A stretch of DNA of 37,418 nt from Thermoplasmata archaeon (GCA_021809545.1 JAKAYL010000014.1:1-37418); one strand, 5' to 3'; positions 15,206-23,040 are shown, numbered from the stretch's first letter. Numbers and translations are program-made. The notes: a model not told the origin generated them from the letters alone.

Positions 15206-16660
15206 CTATCGAGCCCCCCGGACTCGGACCCCGGTGAAGAGCGCGGCCGGTGCCCCGTGGGCGACGTGCATGGTCTGTGTGGGCTGCCCCTTGCCACAAT
15301 TGGGGAGCCCCCAGATGTGGTAGGTGCTTTCGTCCCCGGTCGCGGCGAGGGACCCCCAGAAGGCGGGGGTCATCCCGGAATAGAGGGGGTTCCGCACGAG
15401 CTCCCCGAGCTCGCCATCCTTGATCGTGTACCCGACCTCGCACCCGAACTGGAAGTTGAGACGCTTGTCGTCGATGGACCAAGAGACGTTGGTCTCCATG
15501 TAGAGCCCGTCCCGGGCCTCCTCCACAAGCTCCTCGAAGGAGTGGTCGCCCGGAAGGAGATTGATGTTGGTCATCCGGATGAGCGGCATCCGGAGCGGGC
15601 CGTCCGCCCGCATCGTTCCTCCGCTCTCCGTCAGCCCCTGCCGGGCGGCGGTCTCCCGGGAGCTGAGGAACCCGGAGAGGAGACCCTTTGTGACGAGGGG
15701 CACGCGCTTCGCGGGAGTCCCTTCATCGTCCCATCCGAAGGTCCCGAGCGCTCCCGGGATCGTGGCATCGGCCACGATGTTCATTTCAGGGGAGCCGTAC
15801 CGGAGCTTCCCCCGGCTCGCGGCGTCCACAAAACTGGTCCCTGCAAATCCTGCCTCGTACGCGAGGATCCGGTCGAGCTCGGTCGCGTGACCGACCGACT
15901 CGTGGACCTGGAGTCCCACCTGGCTGCTTCCGAGGACGAGGTTCATCGTGCCCTCGGGAGCTTGCGGAGCCTTCAGGACCCGCACCGCCTCACGGCCGCA
16001 CTCCGCTGCATGCTCGAGGAGGTCGAGCGACCGGACGAACTCGAAACCGGCCTGGGCAAAATCCCCGCCGAAACTGTTGGGATAGGACCGGCGCTGGGCC
16101 TCCCCCCCGGAGATCGCGTTGGCGGTGAGCCCCGAGCCCACATGGGTGATCAGGGAGTGGTAGCTGGCACCTTCGGAGGAGAGGTACTCCTTGTCCTCCT
16201 GCCAGGCGGTGAATTCTGCCTTGGCCGATTTGATGGCGGGAGCAACGTGGAGACGACGCTCCGCTTCGGTGAGGAGGCTCAGCTTCTCCTCCAGCGGCAC
16301 AGCAAAGGGATCCTCCCGCACCGGGGTCTCGTACGAGCCCTCGCGAGGGGTTCGGGATTCCGGAAGGAAGGGGACTTCCGTTTTGCGGGCCCGGGCCAAC
16401 CGGGATAGGGCCACGGCCGTCCGGGCGGTCTCCCGGACCGAGGCAGGGGTGAGGAGGGTCGACGAAGCGAACCCCCATCCTCCCGGGCCGAGGACCCGGA
16501 TCCCCACTCCGGGCTCGTCGCCGTAGCTCATGACCTCCGGCTCGCCGTTCCTCACAGAAATGTGCTCGAGACGATGATGCCGGAAGATTCGGGCATCGGC
16601 GAACCGGATGCCCGTCTGCCGGGCTGAGTCCACGGCCATCAACAGAAGTTCTTCTACCAT
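15206..16660 (-). CDS. tldD: TldD metalloprotease subunit
   Basis: A 484-residue zinc protease subunit acting with TldE in the cytoplasm. The zinc site is HESVGH (His253, Glu254, His258), and the third ligand is Cys455 in GLPNCGKGQP, the same spacing as in E. coli TldD. The N-terminal RNGEPEVMSYGDEPGVGIRV and the TNINLLPGDHSFEELVEEA segment are family-typical. The tldD-tldE gene order with a 2-base gap implies one operon and an equimolar heterodimer. The natural substrate in archaea is unknown. No small precursor-peptide gene is obvious next to the pair, so general peptide turnover is more likely than maturation of a dedicated peptide. Confidence 0.95.
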   Translation of the reverse strand: MVEELLLMAVDSARQTGIRFADARIFRHHRLEHISVRNGEPEVMSYGDEPGVGIRVLGPGGWGFASSTLLTPASVRETARTAVALSRLARARKTEVPFLPESRTPREGSYETPVREDPFAVPLEEKLSLLTEAERRLHVAPAIKSAKAEFTAWQEDKEYLSSEGASYHSLITHVGSGLTANAISGGEAQRRSYPNSFGGDFAQAGFEFVRSLDLLEHAAECGREAVRVLKAPQAPEGTMNLVLGSSQVGLQVHESVGHATELDRILAYEAGFAGTSFVDAASRGKLRYGSPEMNIVADATIPGALGTFGWDDEGTPAKRVPLVTKGLLSGFLSSRETAARQGLTESGGTMRADGPLRMPLIRMTNINLLPGDHSFEELVEEARDGLYMETNVSWSIDDKRLNFQFGCEVGYTIKDGELGELVRNPLYSGMTPAFWGSLAATGDESTYHIWGLPNCGKGQPTQTMHVAHGAPAALFTGVRVRGAR

Positions 16661-16696
16661 GGGTTTGCCCGTGCCCGAGAGGGAGCAGGGGAGGGC

Positions 16697-16702
16697 AAAA
16701 AA
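16697..16702 (-). terminator. Short T-run after yjbQ
   Basis: On the minus strand this is six consecutive T, 22 bases past the yjbQ stop and before tldD. Archaeal RNA polymerase can terminate on such tracts alone. It is short, and it could equally be part of a tldD promoter (CTTTTTTG about 40 bases upstream of the tldD ATG). Confidence 0.3.
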
Positions 16703-16723
16703 GGTAACGACTGGGGTGAGGAG

Positions 16724-17149
16724 CTACGGGAAGGGGACCAATTGGACCACGACCTCCCTTCGACGGGGTCGGAAATCAAGCTCCACAAGGACCGCCTGCT
16801 GCCAGGTGCCCAGCGCAAGGCGCCCGCCCACGACGGGGATCGTGAGGGATGGGCCGATGAGGGACGCCCAGATGTGGGAGGGCGCATTGTCGTCTCCCCC
16901 GGTCTGCGCGTGAGCGTAGTCGTCGGTCGGAGGGACGAGGCGGTCCAGCACCTTCTGGAAGTCCTGAAGGAGACCGTCTTCGTTCTCGAGGGTCGTGAGG
17001 GCGCAGGTGGATCCGACCGCAAAGAGATGAACAGTGCCTTCCTCGATCTTGGCGGATTCGACGAGCCGGGACAGTTCCCCGGTGAGGTCCACGACGTCCT
17101 TCGCACCACGCGTCTGGATCGTCAACTTCGTCGTCCGTGCGGAGGGCAT
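16724..17149 (-). CDS. yjbQ: YjbQ/UPF0047 family protein
   Basis: A 141-residue single-domain protein matching the YjbQ (UPF0047) family. It shows VHLFAVGSTCALTTLENEDG, NAPSHIWASLIGPSLTIPVVGGRLALGTWQQ and a C-terminal LVELDFRPRRREVVVQLV. The conserved His in the NAPSHI segment and the Glu in TLENEDG are the residues kept across the family. Members form trimers; some have been reported to replace thiamine phosphate synthase (ThiE) activity, but the main role is unsettled. It is the first gene of the minus-strand series that continues with tldD and tldE. Confidence 0.88.
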   Translation of the reverse strand: MPSARTTKLTIQTRGAKDVVDLTGELSRLVESAKIEEGTVHLFAVGSTCALTTLENEDGLLQDFQKVLDRLVPPTDDYAHAQTGGDDNAPSHIWASLIGPSLTIPVVGGRLALGTWQQAVLVELDFRPRRREVVVQLVPFP

Positions 17150-17159
17150 GAGGAGGGGA

Positions 17160-17174
17160 CCGTTTCCAAAACGG
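17160..17174. repeat. Perfect 6-3-6 inverted repeat upstream of yjbQ
   Basis: CCGTTT-CCA-AAACGG sits 11 bases upstream of the yjbQ start codon, in the 139-base divergent gap between yjbQ and the APS kinase gene. Size and position suit an operator or an element overlapping the core promoter of yjbQ (the TTTT on the minus strand falls about 20 bases before the ATG). No second copy was noticed in the window. Confidence 0.35.
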
Positions 17175-17249
17175 AGCGCGGACTAATAGGGTTTCCCAAG
17201 GGAGGGGAGCGGGCCGGTCCGGCGATAGCTTGCCTCCGCTGGGCGGAAG

Positions 17250-17257
17250 TTTGAATA
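17250..17257 (+). promoter_or_regulatory. TATA-like box for the APS kinase/epimerase unit
   Basis: TTTGAATA lies 32-39 bases before the ATG at 17289, which predicts a transcript leader of roughly 8-10 bases. Confidence 0.4.
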
Positions 17258-17288
17258 GCTCTCTCCCTTTGACGGGCCCCGAAGGATC

Positions 17289-17873
17289 ATGGGCCAGGGG
17301 ACCGAGGTTCGGACGGACCGCAAGGGAAGTTTCTCCGCTGGAGAAGGAAGGGGAGGATACACCCTATGGCTGGAAGGCCTCCCGGGATCGGGCAAGTCGA
17401 CGTTGGGGGGGCTCCTCGCTTCCGTCCTCAAGGGGGCCGGCAAACCGGTCGAGTCCCTCGACGGGGACGAGGTTCGCAAGGGGCTTTCCCCGGACCTGGG
17501 GTTCACGCGCAAGGACCGGGAGGTCCACGCACACCGTGTCGGATACGTCTCCCATCTTCTCTCCCAGCAGGGCGTCCGGGTCATCGTCTCTCTCATCACT
17601 CCGTACGAGTCCTCGCGGAACGACGTGCGCGCCCAACTGGGCGACCGGATGATCGAGGTCTGGGTGCGCTGCCCCCTGGAGGTCTGCGAGGCCCGGGACC
17701 CCAAAGGGCTCTACCGGAAGGCCCGGGAAGGGATCGTGAAATCCATGACGGGGATCGATGACCCCTTCGAGGAGCCGAGATCCCCGGACGTAATCGTGGA
17801 CACCGACAAGCTCTCGAAGGACGAGTGCGTAGGGCTCATCCTCTCCGAGGCGAAGAAGCGGGGCTTCTACTAG
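17289..17873 (+). CDS. cysC: Adenylylsulfate (APS) kinase
   Basis: It phosphorylates adenosine 5'-phosphosulfate to PAPS, the sulfate donor for sulfotransferases and for PAPS reductase. The 194-residue protein has P-loop GLPGSGKST (30-38), LDGDEVRKGL (57-66), GFTRKDREVHAHRVGY, the SLITPYESSRNDVR segment (usually SFISPYR..R..AR) and DPKGLYRKAREG with FTGIDDP-like MTGIDDPFEEP, all in family order. The first 20 or so residues are a variable extension. No ATP sulfurylase, PAPS reductase or sulfotransferase is visible here. The gene ends 16 bases before a nucleotide-sugar epimerase, so sulfation of a sugar is a plausible destination for the PAPS, although assimilation cannot be excluded. Confidence 0.9.
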   Translation: MGQGTEVRTDRKGSFSAGEGRGGYTLWLEGLPGSGKSTLGGLLASVLKGAGKPVESLDGDEVRKGLSPDLGFTRKDREVHAHRVGYVSHLLSQQGVRVIVSLITPYESSRNDVRAQLGDRMIEVWVRCPLEVCEARDPKGLYRKAREGIVKSMTGIDDPFEEPRSPDVIVDTDKLSKDECVGLILSEAKKRGFY

Positions 17874-17889
17874 CGCGGGTCCGGTTCCG

Positions 17890-18948
17890 ATGTCGAAGGT
17901 TCTTGTCTCCGGCGGGGCCGGATTCATCGGAAGCCACCTCGTCGATGCACTGGTCGGGCGGGGAGACGAGGTGCTCGTCGTGGACGATCTGGATCCCACG
18001 GCTCACCAAGGAAAGCCCGACTATCTGAACCCGAAGGCGCGGTACCTCTTCGGGGACATCGGGGACCCGAAGGTGCTCGACGAGGCTCTCCCGGGGACTC
18101 AGGTCATCTACCATCTCGCGGCGCTCCTCGGACTGGAGCAGAGCCAGCGCGAGCCCGCAGCCTTCGTGCGTCAGAACTCCCTGGCCACCGCAACCCTTGT
18201 GGAGAGGGTCGCGGGCCGAGCCGGTGGCCGGGTCGAGCGCTTCGTGGTCGCCTCCTCCAACACCGTCTACGGGGAGGGCCCTTCCCGCTGCCGGTCCTGC
18301 GGTCACATTTTTGCCCCCGGGATGCGGTCCGTTTCCGCCTTGGAGAGGAAGGAGTGGGAGCCCACCTGCCCGAAGTGCGGGGGCACACCAGAGCCGGTCC
18401 CGACCCCCGAGGAGCACCCGTTGACCCCCGCATCGGTCTACGCCATCACCAAGCGGGACCAGGAGGAGCTTGCGCTCCGGGTCCTTCCCTTCCGCGGCGT
18501 CCCGACCCTGGCCCTGCGCTTCTTCAATGTCTACGGGCCCAGACAGTCCCCCTTCAATCCGTACGCGGGAGTGATCTCCCTCTTCCGCGGCCGGATCCTC
18601 CGGGGAGAGCCCCCGATCGTCTACGAGGATGGGAAGCAGAGCCGGGACTTCGTCTCCGTCCACGACGTGGCGTCCGCCCTCGTCCTTGCGGGCACCCGGG
18701 AGATCTCCGAATCCACCGCCCTCAATGTCGGCACCGGGGTCCGGACCCCGATCCTCGAGGTCGCCGCCAAGGTCCTCCGACTCTCAGACTCTTCTCTCGT
18801 CCCGCAGGTGGCGAACGCCCACCGTTCTGTCGACGTGCGGCACTCCTACGCGAGCCTGGAGCGGACGAAGAAGGTCCTCGGCTACGAACCGAAGTACTCC
18901 TTGGACGCGGGGCTGAAGGAGCTTTTCACGCCACCCATTCCCGGATGA
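17890..18948 (+). CDS. NAD-dependent nucleotide-sugar epimerase with a zinc-knuckle insertion
   Basis: A 352-residue extended short-chain dehydrogenase/reductase. It has the NAD-binding glycine motif GGAGFIG (8-14), the catalytic Ser/Thr region SSNTVYGEG (122-130), Tyr184 and Lys188 in YAITK, RFFNVYGPRQSPFNPY, and SRDFVSVHDVA. Between the catalytic Thr and Tyr lies an insertion of about 45 residues with Cys134, Cys137, Cys160 and Cys163 in two CxxC(G) knuckles, probably holding zinc near the sugar pocket. A subgroup of bacterial and archaeal GalE-like 4-epimerases carries a similar insertion. The substrate (UDP-glucose, UDP-GlcNAc or dTDP-sugar) is undetermined. The 3' end overlaps the converging phosphodiesterase gene by 23 bases. 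Confidence 0.9.
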   Translation: MSKVLVSGGAGFIGSHLVDALVGRGDEVLVVDDLDPTAHQGKPDYLNPKARYLFGDIGDPKVLDEALPGTQVIYHLAALLGLEQSQREPAAFVRQNSLATATLVERVAGRAGGRVERFVVASSNTVYGEGPSRCRSCGHIFAPGMRSVSALERKEWEPTCPKCGGTPEPVPTPEEHPLTPASVYAITKRDQEELALRVLPFRGVPTLALRFFNVYGPRQSPFNPYAGVISLFRGRILRGEPPIVYEDGKQSRDFVSVHDVASALVLAGTREISESTALNVGTGVRTPILEVAAKVLRLSDSSLVPQVANAHRSVDVRHSYASLERTKKVLGYEPKYSLDAGLKELFTPPIPG

Positions 18949-20311
18949 CCTTCCCCTGCATGCCGGGCGTGGGGGCCCGTCCCATCAAGGAAAGGAGGGT
19001 GGGAGCCACGTCCAGGATCGATTGCTCCGGACCCTTTCCGCTCTTCCCCGTCCCGCTCAGGAGGTAGATGCCCTCCCAGTCGTGGACGGCATCGTCGGGA
19101 CCGGTGTCGTTCTCGGTGAGGAACAGCTCGGAGTGGCCCAGCGTCCCGGCCGCCCTCCAGGCCAGGTTTCCGAAGTAGGCCGTCAGGTCGGGGTAGTCCC
19201 CCTGCACCTCGCGGTACAGCTTCTGCGGAGGGAAGATCTCGGCCCCCAGAGACTTCCCGGCCGGGGTGCGAACGGTGGAGAGCTTCTGCCGCAGCTCCTC
19301 GGAGACCTCGGCCCGTTGCGCGGGATCGAGGATGCCTGAGACTTCCCTTCCCCGGAGATTGAAGAAGATCCGGGAGTAGTACCCGCCCGTCCCCCAGAGC
19401 CGGGTCCGGTCCCACCGCACGCCCGCTTTTTCCAGGGGAGTGCCGGCCGGAGGAGAACCCGAGAGCGAGAGGAAGCCCTCCCGGCGGAGCCATTCGTTGA
19501 TCGCGAAGCAACCTTCCATGCTCTTCGTGCCGTGGTCGCTCGCCACCAGGATCCGGGCGTCGGGCGGCAGGAGGGCGAGCATCTTCCCGACCTCGGCATC
19601 GAGCATGGCGTAGTAGCGGGTCGCCTCGGCCTCGAAGGGATTCCCCTTCTCGTAGCCGGGGTGCTCGGGATTGAAGTACTTCCAGAACGCGTGATGGAAC
19701 CGGTCGGGCCCGATGTCGTGCACAGCGAAGAAATCCCACTTCTCCCGCTTCCAGACCAGCCGGGCCAGGGCCCAGCGCTGCTGGGTGAGGTGCCAGATGT
19801 CCCGAAGGGTGGATTTCCGGTCCTCCCGCCGGAAGGTGACGTCAAAGAGGAGCGGTTCTCCGAGCCCCTTCTCCAGCTCCGCGCGAAGGTTGGGAGGATA
19901 GACCGAATCTGCGGCGCCGTCCGGAGTGAGGAAGTCCCCGGTGGAGAGGCCGTTCACCGGTGGCGCGGGGTACCCCGGGGGCATTCCCACGACCGCGACC
20001 CGTGCCCCCTCCCGGGAGAGGGTGGACCACAGAGGGGGGTGACGCAGATGGGAAGGTGTGGGGACGTAGCCGCCCCCGTAGGCGCCCAGCTTCCGGTGAT
20101 GGATGCCGTAGAGACCGAGCGTGCCCGGGTCGACGCCGGAGAACATGACGGCCCAGGCAGGGATGGTGATCGGAGGGTGACAGGTGCGGAGCGAGCCCCA
20201 CGTCCCCCGCTCCATGAGGGAGCGCAGGTGGGGCATGGACCCGAGAAAACGCTCGAAGAGAAGCCCGGGGGGCATGGAGTCGAGCCCCAGCACAACGACC
20301 GGCGGAGCCAT
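18926..20311 (-). CDS. Type I phosphodiesterase/nucleotide pyrophosphatase family protein
   Basis: A 461-residue member of the alkaline phosphatase superfamily. Metal-site residues are visible in VLGLDSM (Asp11), the nucleophile Thr49 in PPITIPAW, HDIGPDRFHHAFW (second Asp and His) and SDHGTKSMEG. A later LDVAPTLLSLMG is the usual C-terminal helix of this family. No signal peptide or membrane helix is seen, so it is probably cytoplasmic. Relatives hydrolyse nucleotide pyrophosphates, sugar nucleotides or phosphodiesters, or transfer phospho-groups to glycans. It is directly followed, 6 bases upstream in coordinate terms on the same strand, by the GT2 gene whose transcript it must share, which favours a glycan-related role. 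The substrate is unknown. Confidence 0.88.
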   Translation of the reverse strand: MAPPVVVLGLDSMPPGLLFERFLGSMPHLRSLMERGTWGSLRTCHPPITIPAWAVMFSGVDPGTLGLYGIHHRKLGAYGGGYVPTPSHLRHPPLWSTLSREGARVAVVGMPPGYPAPPVNGLSTGDFLTPDGAADSVYPPNLRAELEKGLGEPLLFDVTFRREDRKSTLRDIWHLTQQRWALARLVWKREKWDFFAVHDIGPDRFHHAFWKYFNPEHPGYEKGNPFEAEATRYYAMLDAEVGKMLALLPPDARILVASDHGTKSMEGCFAINEWLRREGFLSLSGSPPAGTPLEKAGVRWDRTRLWGTGGYYSRIFFNLRGREVSGILDPAQRAEVSEELRQKLSTVRTPAGKSLGAEIFPPQKLYREVQGDYPDLTAYFGNLAWRAAGTLGHSELFLTENDTGPDDAVHDWEGIYLLSGTGKSGKGPEQSILDVAPTLLSLMGRAPTPGMQGKVIREWVA

Positions 20312-20317
20312 TCCGTT

Positions 20318-21121
20318 CTACCGGGTCATGCGCGGGAGCTGGGGGTTGGACAGGGAAACGCCCTCGTCCTTTGTGACGGAGGTCTCCCGGAGCAAACGCA
20401 GCAGGCCCACGAACTGGTGCACCATCAGCCTGCCGAGCTGCCCGGAGGCAAATACTTTGCTCCGGGAGTCGCGGCGCGGCAGATGCTTGATCGGGACCTC
20501 GACGAACCCGTACCCGGCCTTCATCCAGCGGACCATGAACTCCGACCAGAAGCTCCCGTTCATGTACCGGACCTTCCGGACGATCTCCTTGGCGGGCTCC
20601 GCGGGGATCAGCTTCAGGGAGCTCGTGATGTCCTTCATCCGGAGCCCGAAGGCGACCCGGTTCATCGTCATGAAGACGATCGAGATGAAGATGCGCACGA
20701 AGGGATCCGCCCGGTGGGTCCTCCACCCCGATACGAGGGTGTGGGAGTCCCGGGGCATCGTCAGGAACCGCTTCAGGTCCTCCGGTTCGTACTGCGCATC
20801 GGCGTCGACAAAGAGGAGCCACTGGGTATCGGCCTGAAGGATACCGTCCGTGAGCGAGCCCCCGAACCCGAGGGACTGACGGTGGGTGATGACCGTGAGC
20901 GGCACCTCCTGGGCGAGCGCCATCAGGGTCTGCTGGGTCTCGTCCGTGCTGGCGTCGTCGAGGACCAGGAACTTCATCCGAGAATTCCGGGGGCGCATCG
21001 CCCAGGCGTCCTGGACCACGGCCGAGATGAACCTCCCCTCGTTCTTTGCGGGGATGACGATCGTAGTGTCGTGGCCACCCTCCACGGGGGGGGCGGCTCC
21101 GGGGTCCGTGGCAGGTATCAC
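20318..21121 (-). CDS. GT2 glycosyltransferase, dolichol-phosphate sugar synthase-like
   Basis: A 267-residue family 2 glycosyltransferase. It has TTIVIPAKNEGRFI at the start of the GT-A fold, LVLDDASTDET, GFGGSLTDGI, the metal-binding VDADAQYEPED, and a VSGWRTHRADPFVR region followed by KDITSSLKLIP. These are the features of DPM1/AglD-type enzymes that charge a lipid phosphate with a sugar. It has no C-terminal GtrA-type membrane domain, only mildly hydrophobic helices, so it is probably membrane-associated. The start is a GTG, since no ATG is available before the first motif. Two TATA-like boxes lie upstream. It is the first gene of a two-gene unit with the phosphodiesterase (gap 6 bases). 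Confidence 0.88.
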   Translation of the reverse strand: MIPATDPGAAPPVEGGHDTTIVIPAKNEGRFISAVVQDAWAMRPRNSRMKFLVLDDASTDETQQTLMALAQEVPLTVITHRQSLGFGGSLTDGILQADTQWLLFVDADAQYEPEDLKRFLTMPRDSHTLVSGWRTHRADPFVRIFISIVFMTMNRVAFGLRMKDITSSLKLIPAEPAKEIVRKVRYMNGSFWSEFMVRWMKAGYGFVEVPIKHLPRRDSRSKVFASGQLGRLMVHQFVGLLRLLRETSVTKDEGVSLSNPQLPRMTR

Positions 21122-21137
21122 AGGTTGCTTACCTGCT

Positions 21138-21163
21138 CATAAAAGGGATTCCCCGAATAAAAG
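21138..21163 (-). promoter_or_regulatory. Promoter region of the GT2/phosphodiesterase unit with two TATA-like boxes
   Basis: On the minus strand CTTTTATT (21156-21163) and TTTTATGA (21138-21144 region) lie 35-42 and 17-24 bases before the GTG at 21121. The distal box would give a leader of about 12 bases; the proximal one is too close unless translation starts further in. Confidence 0.45.
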
Positions 21164-21212
21164 CCTTGCCACGGCCAAACTCCGAGGGAATGGGAAAAAG
21201 CGTTCTTCGGCG

Positions 21213-21258
21213 AAAAAAAAGAGTTGGGGGCGGGGGACTCCGGAAGGGGTCCCCCGCC
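21213..21258 (-). terminator. Hairpin plus T-run terminator after tes
   Basis: Reading the minus strand past the tes stop, a perfect 10-bp stem (GGCGGGGGAC pairing with GTCCCCCGCC, 21229-21258, 10-base loop) is followed after 8 bases by a run of eight T (21213-21220). This is the form of a bacterial intrinsic terminator. In archaea the T-run alone may suffice. It separates tes from the glycosyltransferase promoter. Confidence 0.7.
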
Positions 21259-21288
21259 GTGGTGGTGGGTGCGCTACCCAGGGGTCGT

Positions 21289-22992
21289 TCAGGCCTTGGT
21301 GAAGCCGGGCTGGGCCTTGAGGGCCTGGATCCTGTAGTACTCGGGGTCCACGATGACCTCGCCGTTGATCCCCATCGTCTCGATGGTCTTCAGCTTCATC
21401 GCGTCTCCCTTCTGCTTGGCCCAGTCGGGGATCGCAACGGAGAACTTCTTCTCCACCTCGGTCCGGTAGATGGGGCCAGAGTTGTACGAGCAGAACGGGA
21501 TGATCCTCCCGTCGGGCGCCGTGTAGTGGATGTCGCAGCGCATCAGGCGCTGGATATCGTAGTCGTAGGCGTCCTGGAAGTGCATGTTCCCGAGGTAGAG
21601 CGTCCTCCAGGTGAACTTCGCGAGGGCCTCCTTGTTCCCCTCGGAGAAGATCCCGGCGATGACGCGGACCACGTTCTTCTCGTTGACTCCCTCCGGGGCC
21701 TTCGCGAAGTCGAAGTACTTCGCGACCTCGTGCATCAGCTTGGCGCTGGCGAGGGCGAGCCGGACCCGGCCGAAGCGGGCATCCCGGTACTCCTCGATCA
21801 GGGTCTGGACGTTCTTGAAGAAGCCGTCCACATCCATGAACCGCGGGAGGGGGGTGATGTGCTTCTGGCTGTCCACGAAGGCGAAGGTGGCGCAGCCGCA
21901 TCCGGGGTGGGTCGTGAGGGTCATCTTCTCCTTTCCGTGGATGATGGAGATGAGCTCGGAGATCGGAGCGACCGAGGGCACCGGGAAGAAGTCGGTCTTC
22001 TCGAAGGGCCCGTCGGAGCAGAGGATCCGCACCAGGTCGGATTGGGTGAACCGCATCTGGAACCGGTCCTTGTCCGGAACCCGCGCGGTCAGGGCGACCG
22101 GCTGGAAGTTGATCCCCCGGACGACGTCCAGGTTCTCCAGGGCGAAGTTGACGGTGGGGATGATCTGGTGTTCGTTGTATCCCCCGACCAAGGTCGGGAC
22201 GAGCACGACGGAGAGGGGCCGGTCCGACTTCCCCGCGTCGATCTCACTCTGGGGAGAGTGGGTCTTCCGGGCGGCGTCGATGGCCTTCTGCTTGACCTTC
22301 AGGAGGGGGACTCCCCGCACCTTCCGGTACATCTCGTCGTCCAGTCCGTCGAACTGCAGGTAGACGGTGTTCAGGTGGGCGTTCCGGGCCGCCTGGGCGA
22401 ATCCGGGCTCGTTGGCCAGCCGGATACCGTTGGTCGCGACCTGGATCTGGGTGAACCCGAGATCGAAGGCCATGCTACAGGCGTCCAGGAAGAGCGGAGA
22501 GAGGGTGGGCTCTCCTCCCGAGAACTGGACGGCGACGGCACCGACCGGCTTCTGGTTCCGGAGGGTCTCGAGCATGAACCGGATCTGGTCCGTGCCCGGC
22601 TCGTAGACGTATCCGGCCGCGTTCGCATTGGCGAAGCAGACCGGGCACTTCAAGTTGCAGCGATTGGTCAGGTCCACCAGGGCCAGGGCCGTGTGGGACT
22701 TGTGGTGCGTGCACATCCCGCAGGTGTGCGGGCATCCTACGAACTTCTCGTAGTACGGATTCTCGTAGCCGACACCGTCACGGGCGTACTGCTCCATCCG
22801 AAGGTAGAGCTCGACGTCGTTCGAGATGATGTCCCAGAAGAAGCCGTGCTCGCGGCAGGTCTTCTCCATGACGACCCGATTGTCCTTTTCCTTCACGGTA
22901 GCCGGGATGACCTTGATGCACTCCGGACATACGCTGGCTGTCTTCCGGGGCAGTCCTCGTGGCGCTTGGAACTCTGTGGTTAGTCGAATCAT
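21289..22992 (-). CDS. tes: Tetraether synthase (Tes)-type radical SAM protein
   Basis: A 567-residue radical SAM protein with the arrangement of the tetraether synthase family (MJ0619 type), which joins the tails of two archaeol-based lipids by C-C bonds to make GDGT membrane-spanning lipids. The SAM cluster is Cys112, Cys116, Cys119 (CNLKCPVC), preceded by VDLTNR and followed by QFSGGEPTLSP. An N-terminal metal site is suggested by CPEC (22-25) and CREH (46-49). Further clusters are suggested by CPHTCGMCTHH (87-97), HPGCGCATF, and RCDIHYT with PFCSYN near the C-terminus. The ATG at 22992 was chosen because a GGAG lies 8 bases before it and the TATA box at 23035-23040 would start the mRNA downstream of the longer candidates. 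It is a single-gene unit with its own promoter and terminator. Confidence 0.9.
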   Translation of the reverse strand: MIRLTTEFQAPRGLPRKTASVCPECIKVIPATVKEKDNRVVMEKTCREHGFFWDIISNDVELYLRMEQYARDGVGYENPYYEKFVGCPHTCGMCTHHKSHTALALVDLTNRCNLKCPVCFANANAAGYVYEPGTDQIRFMLETLRNQKPVGAVAVQFSGGEPTLSPLFLDACSMAFDLGFTQIQVATNGIRLANEPGFAQAARNAHLNTVYLQFDGLDDEMYRKVRGVPLLKVKQKAIDAARKTHSPQSEIDAGKSDRPLSVVLVPTLVGGYNEHQIIPTVNFALENLDVVRGINFQPVALTARVPDKDRFQMRFTQSDLVRILCSDGPFEKTDFFPVPSVAPISELISIIHGKEKMTLTTHPGCGCATFAFVDSQKHITPLPRFMDVDGFFKNVQTLIEEYRDARFGRVRLALASAKLMHEVAKYFDFAKAPEGVNEKNVVRVIAGIFSEGNKEALAKFTWRTLYLGNMHFQDAYDYDIQRLMRCDIHYTAPDGRIIPFCSYNSGPIYRTEVEKKFSVAIPDWAKQKGDAMKLKTIETMGINGEVIVDPEYYRIQALKAQPGFTKA

Positions 22993-23034
22993 TATCGCTT
23001 CTCCAACCTCGGGGGACCTCATCAGGGCCACCCC

Positions 23035-23040
23035 CTATAA
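23035..23040 (-). promoter_or_regulatory. TATA box of tes
   Basis: On the minus strand GGTTATAGGG contains TTATAG, about 45 bases before the tes ATG. It implies a leader of about 20 bases that carries the Shine-Dalgarno GGAG. Confidence 0.5.

Noticed and set aside
15204-15482. A 93-codon upstream extension of tldE
   Set aside because: It overlaps the end of tldD, is basic and unlike the TldE family; the ATG at 15203, two bases after the tldD stop, fits better.
18926-18948. A sequencing frameshift at the convergent ends of the epimerase and phosphodiesterase genes
   Set aside because: Both proteins end at plausible family lengths and the 23-base overlap is in opposite strands, so no frameshift is needed; the 4-base overlap at 9220-9223 is the same situation.
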